Positions 1 to 9,838 of a DNA stretch of 64,000 nucleotides are shown in pieces. The translations under genes were made by a program, and so were the position numbers. The notes below the pieces were generated by a model. The model made no database searches. It was not told the DNA's origin and saw only the letters and a program-made list of their open reading frames with translations. Each line of letters begins with the position of its first letter. The first letter of the stretch is position 1. The stretch comes from Musa acuminata AAA Group (Eukaryota > Streptophyta > Magnoliopsida > Zingiberales > Musaceae), in NCBI RefSeq assembly GCF_036884655.1, contig NC_088330.1, positions 32,717,001 through 32,781,000 on the forward strand. Reading direction: 5' to 3'.

Positions 1-299
1 TCCCTCCTGTGATGGGAATTAAGAACGGGGTGTGACAGTTGCTGCTCTCAGCACATGCAAAGTACTATCGACGTACGTATTCGACCTGCAGTCTTGCACG
101 TCATTAATTACTGGCCATGGACAGTGTGGTCACCCGTCCCACCAACCCATAATAAATCTGGGGTGGGTTTGATCCAACTGCCGCTGGAAGATCGACGTTG
201 TGCTCTCGGTTTCAAACTTGGCTTGATATTTAATGTTCTAAGTGCTGTATATTTCAATCTACAATAACCGAGTTCCCAAGAACAACAAGTTCTACGGAA

Positions 300-1370
300 T
301 TCAGCATGGCTCACAAACACCCATCTTTCTTCAAAAATATGAGTCCATTAAACATTTTTATTTAAGAAAATAGAAGTATTTTGTAATATGTTCTTTGCCG
401 AGAAACTAATGGTTTTAATATTAAGAATATTATGTTAGAAATATTTTTGAGAAAGATCGTTAACATCAAGAAATCATAAAAGAGTGACGATAGAAACAAG
501 AAAAACTTCAGAAATAAAAACTCGTATTAAACAGTAAAACTTACCATCTCTTATGTTCTACCTTATCGCTCTTCTTGATTGTTGTCTGAATCATTTTATG
601 ATCCTTTTATTTATATTGGAGTAAACTTAAACCTTTAACCCCAACTATCATAGTAACTTCTATCTTGACTAAGACTCATTAATCAAGATTATATCTAATT
701 ATAAAGTTTGATTTAATATTTTAACATATTATATATTATTTTCTTAATTTCATAGTCTATATCGATCTTATGATAATATGACAAAATCTTTATAAGCCAC
801 AGGCTAGCACATTCAAATAATTTATTGGATGAGGTTTAGTATCTTACGCTTCAAAGGTCTTATTTAAGTCTCTGGAACTAAGTCTCTGGAACTATAAATG
901 GTTCTAATATCAATGGTAAAACTAAATTTGAAAGATAATTTAATTAATATTAATTCTATTAATATAATTTAATTAATATTAAATCCATTAATGGCAACGT
1001 TTCCTAATCTAATCTTGATTTGACAAAGATTAGACAAAACAAATTTGTGCTACATTACATAAAGCCAAAGACTTGTTTCCATTAATGATATGAAAAAATA
1101 AACTTAATGTCTTGATTGCTCCATTTGAATTTGTAAAAGATGTCGGATTATTCGTAATGGTACTGAAATTATTTTATCGTGAACACAATATTTGATTTCA
1201 AGACATTTATATCAGTGGCTAATATCTTTTATATGTTAATCGTGGCTATAAATGGATGACTATTATTTTATGCATCTCTCATTTCAATTGCTAACATTAA
1301 TATTTGTTATACTTATTAAAACATGTGAGTTAGTTAATGAGTTATTATACGAGTAATAAAGTTTGCCTAC
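300..1370. other. AT-rich intergenic DNA, no gene seen
   Basis: This stretch is very AT-rich and no open frame resembles a known protein. A short tandem duplication of about 15 bases lies near 866-895, and runs of TTAATATTAA-like sequence lie near 940-990. The segment around 450-720 resembles the AT-rich insert at 7525-7840 (both contain the string TATCTAATTATAAAGTT), so part of it is probably a decayed copy of the same repeat family. That relationship is inferred by eye. Confidence 0.5.
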
Positions 1371-1374
1371 ATAG

Positions 1375-2447
1375 GCGGCGTAGTCAATAATCATCCTTGA
1401 TCATGTGGAAAGAAGAGTAGAGGGTGACTTTTGTCTTTTCCTTTCACTCTAGACAAAACGTGATAGTTACATGTCTGATGATAATTATCTAACAATGTAC
1501 TCTCTATTATTTGTCCCCCCCCAAGATATGCTTTGAGATTCTTGTAAGAGAGGTCCAATTATGATGTCTAATTTATCTGACACGTTAAACTTATACCTCT
1601 TCGATTTATTATCGACTTGATGAAACATTTAGTTCATCTGGCATGAGTTTGTTCGACACGTTTAGTCCATCATGCCACTTACATCGTGAGTTCATCTAGT
1701 GCGTTTATTTGGAATCATCTTTCCTAATGTTGTTGGTGGCGATCCATTGTCAACCTATCCCTTATATCGTCGAGGGATGCACATTAGTTAGACGAGGTCA
1801 GATTTTTTGACCTCCATGTCTTAAGCCCAACCCTCCCTTTTGCTTGAGGCATAGAGGTTGAGAAGTCCAACTCCCGCCCCTACTCAAGGTATGGAGGTCA
1901 GAAAGCTTGATCCTGCCTTTGCTAAAGATGAAGAGGTCGAGAAACTTGACCTCCACATCTGCTTATGCATCAAGGTCAAGAAGAGATGGGGAGGTTAGAA
2001 GACTCGACCTCATCAGACTAATGTGTGTCCCTCAATGATACGAGAGATAGTTCAATAATGGATTGCCATCAGCAATGGTAAGGGAGATGATCTTGGATGG
2101 ATGCGCTTAACAAACTCATGCCGAACGATATGAGGGGCACGATGGACTAGAGTCTCAAATGAACTCATGTCAGATGAACTAAACATGCCATCAAGTTAAT
2201 AATGGATCAAAGAGGTATAAGCTTGACGTGTTGGATTAATTAAATGTCGGATTTCAGACTCCTCTTGCAAGAGCCCCAAAGCATGCCTTTGGGAGAGGGG
2301 ACAAATGATAGAGAGGATACCGTCAACTAATCATCATCTAATATGTAACCTTCACATGACATTCAGGATGAAAGGAGAAGATGAAAGTTACCCTTTACCT
2401 GTTTGCCCATATGCGTAAGGGCCTAAAACAAACGATGATTGGCTACC
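1375..2447. repeat. Large imperfect inverted repeat (two arms of about 500 bp)
   Basis: The left arm (about 1375-1900) reads as the reverse complement of the right arm (about 1930-2447). Matching landmarks include a CATCAAGT...AAGAGGTATAAG block at 2190-2222 against its complement near 1600-1625, the GGGACAAATRATAGAGAG block near 2297 against 1503-1517, and the AGGGAYRCACATTAG block near 1773 against its complement near 2018-2032. Identity is high in blocks with scattered substitutions and small gaps. The centre is filled with short GAGGTC and GACCTC motifs. The right arm continues into LTR-like sequence at 2448-2860, while the left arm stops abruptly. It is either a foldback-type element or two LTR copies joined head to head. 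Confidence 0.75.
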
Positions 2448-2860
2448 CCCCCCCCCAATCACCCATGTGGACAAGAGGCCAAGGGAAAGCTGTTGGAGGC
2501 GATTAGAGGCTACATACCTATAGAATATTTCATAAAATATTTTATCCCATTACGATCATATATAAAACTTGTCTTCAACACAATAAGAGAATGTTTATTT
2601 TTTTGGCTATTTGCGTTCGTACTCATATATCTTGAGTTATTAACTTGGGCGTCGGAGGGATTGGAACAAAAAACTTTTTTCAACTTTGATCTTTATGCAA
2701 GTAACATATTGTGAGTTTGTTATTTTCACCTTAGAGACACATCGAATAACTCTACATATACGGGTTCGAATCATATTAGACTATCAGAATATCCATGATT
2801 TTTTCTCTCGACACCACCTTTTTACGATCTTACAAATCTTGCAAAGAAAGCTTAGTTAGG
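2448..2860 (+). repeat. Probable LTR fragment (Ty3/gypsy-like)
   Basis: It continues directly from the right arm of the inverted repeat. It contains a TATA-like CATATATAAAAC near 2557 followed by an ACTTGGGCGTCGGAGGGAT string near 2644-2662. Strings of this type (GAGCGTCGGAGGG) recur in the transcribed part of many plant gypsy LTRs. No primer-binding site or coding domain was identified next to it, so class and boundaries are inference. Confidence 0.4.
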
Positions 2861-3345
2861 CCTCCCAGTCAGTCTTGATCGACCGGCTTAGGTCAGAGTT
2901 GTATGAGTCGGTTTCCCCAATGACAAGCTCTCGTCAGCCATAGAGCCGAACAAATGAAACAATAACATAAACTGCAAGGCACTTACCGTCACCACCAGCC
3001 ACCGTACAATCAACGTCGTCGAGCCAACCCAATCATTGCACCGTCATGTATCCACAACCATTACACTTCGTCACTTCCACCCACCACATGCTTGCCACCC
3101 ACCGCACTACCGAGAGCAAACTTGAAGAGCAATTGAAGGTATGGTGTTTGATTCTTAGCTTTAGAGTCTTGCTAGGATTCAAAGTAGCTCTATCTTCTTG
3201 TTTCTTTCCTCTCCGCTCTGTTCATCTAATGATTCTGTTTTAAAGAACCTCTTTGGTGCTGACAAAGCCAACACTTAGTTCTTTCTCCTCTAAAGCGTTG
3301 TGGCACGTCTCCTCTAGGAAAGCGGGTGGGAACCTTTCTTCACAG
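2861..3345. other. Unassigned intergenic sequence
   Basis: This stretch is moderately GC-rich between two repeat blocks. A short open frame at 3046-3243 shows no recognisable domain and no supporting gene structure. Nothing else can be supported here. Confidence 0.4.
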
Positions 3346-3347
3346 GC

Positions 3348-3650
3348 TGATTAATAAATAATTATATTTTATACTTATTATATTTTAAATAGTTCTATCT
3401 AGATGATGAATAATGTAAGAAAATATTATTATGATAATAATTTTTACACCTAATTTAATCATAGATAAAATGAGATGATAAATTAGTTGATGAAGTAAGG
3501 GTGTATATACTTGAAAATATATTGTAAGTATTTTTAGTTTTATCTCTTACTTAATACTATTTTGATATTCTTGTTTGAAAGTATTATCTTTTAATTACAT
3601 CATAATATTATATTTTTATTATTTTCTTATTCCTTCATCCTTAATATTTA
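3348..3650 (+). repeat. 5' LTR of the Copia element
   Basis: Its 3' half aligns by eye with 6990-7184; both carry an ACTTAATACTA-like block followed by a T-rich stretch, a TATTATRTTTTT block and a CTTCTATCC-like end. The primer-binding site follows immediately. The start is approximate because the 5' end has diverged. Confidence 0.65.
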
Positions 3651-6636
3651 TGATATCAGAGCGAAGTTCAATCTGAACTGGACATTATGACTTCCAATGA
3701 TAATTAGATGTCTTAATTTCTTATTCTCATCTTTTCAAAAAAATACTATAGATTTTAAAATATCAAGATAAAAATTTTATTCAAATTTTAGAATCTTTGG
3801 GACTTAACAAAGAATAGATGTGTGGAACTAGATAAAGAAGTCAAGTTGAGGAAAAATAGAAAGAATGACTCAAAAACATTATTTTTTATTTAAGAAGTTA
3901 TATATGAGATAAATTTATCAAAAGTTACTATAGCTACCATCTCAAGACAAACATGGTTGATACTTATAAATGAATTTCAAAGCTCATTAAAAGTGATTAG
4001 GTAAAACTTCAAACCTTTCATTTTGAGCTTGAAATTTTATTCATGAAAAATAATAAATTGACGTAAGATTTTTTTTTCTTGAGTGATTGAAATTGTTAGT
4101 TAAATGAAATTTTATAGTAAACATCTTCATGATTATATTATTGTGCTTCAAAATTTGATCATGTTGTTAATGCAATTGAGGAGTCCAAAGATTTATTTAT
4201 ATTTTTATTTGATAAATTAATGAATCCATTATAAGCACATGAAGCAAGGTTCAATGGGCCACTTGAGAAAAGTAAAGAAAATATATTTCAAGTTAAGAGG
4301 GAGTCTACTACTTCAAAACAAGAGATAAAAAAAAATAGGAAGAGGATGTGGTAGAGGAGGATATGTGAAAGATACATTTATAGCAAACAAAGAAAAAAAT
4401 ATTTTCTATTAGAAAAATATGTAAAGTATCTAATTATCTTAAATTAATTCATGGTGATTTATGTGAATTTATGAATATAAAATTATTTAATAAAATTTAA
4501 TATTTTTTATTATTTATCGATGATTATAGCTGTATGAGTTAAGTATATTTTTTAGAAATGAGATATAAAATATTTGTTAATTTTTAAAAATTCAAGACAC
4601 TTGTGAAAATAAAAAATGTTAGATGCATTAAGATACTTTAGATAGATAGATGTGGTAATTTTTATCTAATAATTTTATTTTTTATAAAAAATATTTGTAA
4701 GGACATGATAATATCACATATATTAGAGAAAAATGATATACCTGAATGCAAGAATTGTGATATCATTGAAATGACAATAAGTTTGCTTAAAGGAAAACAT
4801 CTTTCAAATTAATTTTGGGTAGAAGTAATTACAATAATGATTTATTTGTGAAATATTTTACTAAAAAATATTATTATGAATTGAACTCTTTTGAATCTTG
4901 GTATAGTGTGAAGTCAAGTGTAAGCTATTTAAGAATTTTTTATTATATTATTTATGTTTTGGTAAATTCACATAATCATCATAAACTTGATAAAAAATTA
5001 AAAAAAATACATCTTAATTAGTTATTCCGTAAAGTTATTATGAATAGAAATATTATATTTGATGAATGGCAAGTTAGAATTGGGAGAATAGTAAAAAATA
5101 AAATCATATTCCAACAAAATTAGACACTTATAAAATCAAGTAATAGATATAGCTCCAACCAGTTCATTATTAGCCTCAACTAGCCACAGTAGATTTATCA
5201 TATGATTCGTCAAATGAACCCCCCGAGGAAAACTTAGATTACTAACATAAATTTATGATATAATATTTACTTTATTTATTTCATATCCTACCAGCCTTGA
5301 GGAAGAAGTTAAAAAAGAGGAATGACAAAAGATAATGAAGGAGGAATTATGTTAATTAAGAAGAATAAAACTTGGGAGCTAATAGGTCTATATATATAAA
5401 AAAAACTATTAGATTAAAATGAGTATTCAAAATAAAGCACAATATATATAGAAGTATCCAAAAGCATAAGACTCGACTTTTAGCAAAAGGATATTCATAG
5501 TAATATAGTATTGATTTTGATGATAATTTTTCTTTGGTTGCTAGATTTGAAATAGTAAGAACTTTTTTGGATTTAGTTGCTTATTTAAATTAGCCTATTT
5601 ATCAATTTAATATGAAATCTATGATTTTAAATGAAGATTTATAAGAAATTTTTATTACTCAACTTGAAGGTTTTTTAGTTAAAGGACATGAAAAAAATGA
5701 GTATAAATTAAAGAAAACTTTTTATAGACTTAAACAAACTTTAAGGGTATGATATAGTAAAATTGACTATTATTTTTATTAAAATTAATTTAAGAGGAGA
5801 AATAATGAACATACTTTTTATTTAAAGAAAGAATATAAATATAATCTTTTTATTGTTTGTCTTTATGTTAATAATATTATATATATAAGTTCATCTAATT
5901 CTCTTGTGATAGAATTAAAAAAAAATGATGAATAAGTTTGAAATATTAGATTTTAGTCTACTGAACTATTTTCTTGGATCGGAGATGAAACAATAATCAA
6001 ATGAAAATTTTATTTCACAAAAAAATTATACAATAAATCTACTAAAAAAATAACATAATTAACTGTAAAACTATAACAAACCCTTGAATATAAATGAGAA
6101 ATTGAAGTTAGAAAATGATACATATTTAATAAATGTAAGATACTATATAAGTTTGGTTGGATGTTTGGTTTATCTAACTTATGCTTGATGAGATATTATA
6201 TTTTCTGTTGATTGATATAGTATTCGAGTTTATGCATAGTCTAGACAATCATCATATCGGAGTTATTAAAAGAATTATATATTATATTATTAAAATTATA
6301 GATAATGATATTTGATATTCTTATAACTTTAAATATAAATCATTTGCTTTTACTATTAGTGATTGGGCAAAAGTTTCGGATGATAGAAAAAATTCTTTAT
6401 ATAATATTTTTAACTTCAGATTAGAAGTTATATCTTAGAGTTCAAAGAAGCAAACAACAACATCATTATCAATATCAGAAGCAGAATATGTAATTGCAAC
6501 ATTAATGACTTATTCAGTAAGATAGTTTAGAGGACTTCTAAAAAATCTTTATCATGAATAAAAAGAAGCAATTAAAATATTTTGTGATAATAAAGCCATG
6601 ACAAAGAATCTAATATTTTATGGAAAAACGAAGCAT

Positions 6637-6719
6637 ATAGAGATATACTATAATTTCATTCGGGATCTTATAGCAAGTGAGATATACTATAATTTCATTC
6701 GGGATCTCATAGCAAGTGG
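6637..6719 (+). repeat. 39-bp tandem duplication inside the RNase H remnant
   Basis: A unit beginning AGATATACTATAATTTCATT is present twice in succession with a single base difference, TCTTATAG against TCTCATAG. It repeats the codons for the RNase H C-terminal motif (YNFIRDLIAS), so it arose after the element was already a pseudogene. Confidence 0.8.
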
Positions 6720-6851
6720 AGCTATGACAACAAAGTATTATAACATGGATGAATAAGTTACAAATTTTCTCATTAAGTCGTTTCCATTTGAAAAGTATAT
6801 TTATTTCATATCTTAAATTGGTATATGTAATTATGAATTAAGAGGAAATAT

Positions 6852-7184
6852 TGAGAATTGATTCATATGTAGTTATCTCAAGTATCTACTATGTTCTAGG
6901 TAGTTCTAATCATGTTCTAGGTAGTTCTACTTAAGTGACTTATGATTTAAGAAGTTATGATGTTAGTTCTATACCTAACTTAATTATATGTGATATGAGA
7001 TGATTACTATTAGATTATATAAATATGATCATGGTTCATGAAACAAAGATATATCTACTTATTAATATTTTATAAGTGTTTATTTCTTATTTAATACTAC
7101 TTTGATTTTTTTCGTTTAAAAGTATTCTTTTTTAATTATATTATAGTATTATGTTTTTAATATTTTTTTGCTCTTCTATCCCCA
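6852..7184 (+). repeat. 3' LTR of the Copia element
   Basis: This matches the 5' LTR and begins after the purine-rich AAGAGGAAAT tract. A GTTCTAGGTAGTTCTA unit is doubled near 6893-6930. The calmodulin-like pseudogene starts within about 60 bases of its right end. Confidence 0.65.
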
Positions 7185-7241
7185 ATGGCGTAAGTAAGAA
7201 GACTCTACAGTAACTTCAACTAGCTGTCGTCGTCCTTCGCT

Positions 7242-8021
7242 ATGGCCATGGAGATATCCAATCAATTGAAGCAAATATTCGGACTCATCAACTCCAATGG
7301 TGACCGAAAGATATCCCCCATAAAATTAGGGAATGTGCTGCTGCTTGAGACATGAGTAGGCCACGACCGTGCAAGAGGCTAAGGGGATGTTGTGGGAGGT
7401 GAACTGCAACAGTGATAACTTCATCGACTTGGATGAGTTCATGGAGGCCACGGGTGTGGGCATCGCCAGTGATGAGAGTGGCAGGGGCAACCCAATGCTG
7501 AGCAGTTGGGAGGTGGTGTTAGAAATCAAAAAGCTCTAATACTATGTTAAAAATAAAAAAATATCAATATTATATTAGAAAATCTCTTAGGAAAATAGTG
7601 AATATAAAAAAATTATAGAAAAGAGTATCAAGAAATAAAAAAATAAAAAAATAAAAAATAAAAAAAAAACTTTTATTAAATTTAAAATTTATCATCTCTT
7701 ATATCAGAGATCTCTTAACCTCTAGTCTGCTTCATCTCTCCTCTCAAACTATATACTTAAAATATTATAATATGAACTCTTTATATAGGAACTCTTGACT
7801 TTTAAATCAAAATTCTATCTAATTATAAAGTTAAATTTATACATGGATGAGGAGTCGAGGAGGTGCTCATCCGGTTGGAGCATGGCAAGTGCAGCCTCCG
7901 GGAGTGCCGGCTCATGATCAGCGGCGTCGACAGGAATGGTGACGGCCACTTCGACGAGTTCTGGTGCCTGATGACCACCGGCGCATGTTCGAAAGATCAA
8001 CCGCTGAGCTGTAATTATTGA
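7242..8021 (+). pseudogene. Calmodulin-like (EF-hand) gene fragment, split by an LTR insertion
   Basis: The ATG at 7242 opens a frame reading MAMEISNQLKQIFGLINSNG and continuing with GDRKISPIKLGNVL, a first EF-hand with a degraded calcium loop. That frame stops within about 35 codons. In another frame at 7370-7460 a second EF-hand is legible: EAKGMLWEVNCNSDNFIDLD, then EFMEA. From about 7521 to 7840 there is AT-rich insert. From 7850 to the stop at 8019-8021 the fourth EF-hand is intact (GKCSLRECRLMISGVDRNGD, then GHFDEF). The third EF-hand is missing or destroyed. The family (CML calcium sensors) is normally intronless and about 150-200 residues long, so this is best read as a dead gene. Expression of the last part cannot be excluded. 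Confidence 0.75.
7521..7840 (-). mobile_element. LTR fragment inserted in the calmodulin-like pseudogene
   Basis: The insert begins with AGAAATCAAAAAGCTCTAATACTATGTTA. The GCTCTAATACTA part (about 7532-7543) is the reverse complement of a tRNA-Met primer-binding site with two changes, which puts a retrotransposon LTR in minus orientation from about 7547 onward. The rest is AT-rich with no coding capacity. It interrupts EF-hand coding sequence on both sides, so insertion is the simplest explanation. The exact ends and any target-site duplication could not be fixed. Confidence 0.5.
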
Positions 8022-8850
8022 AGGAACTATGCAGCAAGCTTAGTTTGATCATTCCACTTGTTCTTTGATCCCCCCTCCTCTTCTTCTTTGTATATCTATT
8101 GCGGGGCTGCGCCGCCATCGATCTGTCGATATCATCCTCACATTCCACGGAGGTCCCGATGACTCGTGCGTGAACCGATCCAATCATAGTGCGTAGACTT
8201 AGTTCGGGTTTTGATTTGGTTATTGCAATTGAGATAATCCGATTAATACCAAATGCTGAATGATGTCGAAATGGTCGGATGAGATCAGTTTATATTCACC
8301 TGTATAATAATAATACAGTGCGCTTATCCCAACCGTAGGATATAATCCAACATTTGCTTCTCTGATATAAAAATTCGTTCTTACTAATCCTCGGCCTACT
8401 CGTCGCGCTACCCTGTCTTGTCACGTACAATGGTCCCACCACTCGAAGGTAAACCATGGGGGACGTTTCCGATTTCCATGCCATGTAGCCTTCGCGATTG
8501 GCACATTAGTCAACATCTACCCGCTTTTATCACTCGATGGAGCGACCGCTACAGATGAATCTCTAGTGGGCCATGGTCGCTCTCCAGTGGCGAGGCAGGT
8601 GTCTGAAGGTAGCTTGTAAAAGTATTGCTCAAACCCGCTATGCTCGTCATTACTGCACTATTTTAAGGAAAGTTTCAAATGGTGCTGACAAGGCGATCAT
8701 AATTACGACGCCACCCTTTCCGTCTCCACTGACCCCGTCCCGTAACGGTAATTGATCCTTGCACGTCCAATTCAAATTCAACGTCCCAGATTAATGACTG
8801 TACCCAATAAAGTGTTCACAAAACAGCCACCACCGTTTCAAACTCTTTAG
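8022..8850. other. Intergenic region upstream of the MAP65 gene
   Basis: There is no recognisable coding sequence; short open frames on both strands lack domains. Base composition rises toward the right end, as expected on approaching the MAP65 promoter. No clear TATA box was picked out. Confidence 0.4.
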
Positions 8851-8852
8851 CC

Positions 8853-8855
<3 letters not shown>

Positions 8856-8892
<37 letters not shown>
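8856..8892. repeat. (CT)n microsatellite in the probable MAP65 leader
   Basis: An uninterrupted CT dinucleotide run of about 37 bases. Its position about 950 bp before the MAP65 start codon, followed by GC-richer sequence and then a long T-rich stretch ending in a CTTGCAG acceptor near 9813-9819, suggests it lies in a non-coding first exon followed by a 5' UTR intron. Confidence 0.8.
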
Positions 8893-8895
<3 letters not shown>

Positions 8896-9838
8896 TTGCC
8901 TCTGACGGGGAAGACCCTCCAACGATCTCAGCTTCGCTTCCTTTTGCGTGTTCCGTCGATCGCAGCCGAGTTTTTCTCGAGTACGCATCTCTCAGATATC
9001 TCTTATTTTCCCCTTTCTTTTAGCCTAAACTCCTGATGAATTCCTTGATGTTTCGTCAATGTCAAGATGACCCGATTGCTCTCGTTGTGGCGTTTCTATC
9101 GTATGTCAACCAGTAATTCTATGGAATGATTTCTTGTTTTTATGTTAACTTTATGCAGTGCTTTGATTTTGGTTAGTTGGATGGTCGAACGCCTAGTTTT
9201 GGCCTCCCAGACGGATTTGGGATCCAATTAAAGCTAGTTTTGTCTTTGTGAATTGCTTCAGCTGACAACTATTACTATCCAAGCGCGTTGATGTTGATGT
9301 GGTGACTCTGAGTTTGCCTGCTTTGTATTTGTTCTTTAACTTACACTATATATGCGACTAGATGAATTTGGAAACCTTTTGCATCTTTTGGAAATTAGGA
9401 GTTGCGAATACGTTCAACATTCATCCTTGATTTGAGAATTAGTATCCCCTTTATATCTTATTAACGATGGAAAATACACTTGTTGCAAATTGAGAGAACA
9501 TGATGTAATGGATGAGGGCTGAGGAGAGGAGCTGAAATTTCATTTGATGCATGACCCTTTTGCGAGTGTGTGTGTGCGTTAACATTGGGTGTGCGAAACG
9601 AAAATGTTGGAATTAAAAAAGGTAATTTATTTTTTTTTTCTTTTTTTAAAGAAAGATTTAACTGAAACGAGAAAGGGAGTCAGCTTTTTGCCTCTATATT
9701 GATTTCATACATAATACAAGCTATAAATAAAATTGCAGGATTTACTTTGCCATGTAGACATTTTGGAACACTGTTCCTGACTCGGTTTCTTTATGATGGA
9801 TAACTGTTTCTCTTGCAGGTCAAAGTGGTTGACTTGAT

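Larger units (their letters stand above)
3348..7184 (+). mobile_element. Decayed LTR/Copia retrotransposon
   Basis: Two related terminal repeats (about 3348-3650 and 6852-7184) flank a broken pol region. A tRNA-Met-type primer-binding site (TGATATCAGAGC) lies at about 3651-3664, just inside the 5' LTR, and a purine tract near 6840 precedes the 3' LTR. Reading through stops and frameshifts, the order is integrase (an IHGDL-like motif near 4440-4470), reverse transcriptase (5540-5990, with KGHE...YKLKK, a decayed LYVNNIIY in place of YVDD, and an LNYFLGSEM-like motif) and RNase H (6430-6760, ending in KHIEIYYNFIRDLIAS). Integrase before reverse transcriptase is the Copia order. Many stops and the LTR divergence show it is old and inactive. 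Confidence 0.85.

Noticed and set aside
2755..2785. Possible tRNA T-arm (GGGTTCGAATC)
   Set aside because: No acceptor stem, D-arm or anticodon arm could be paired around it; it lies in LTR-like sequence.
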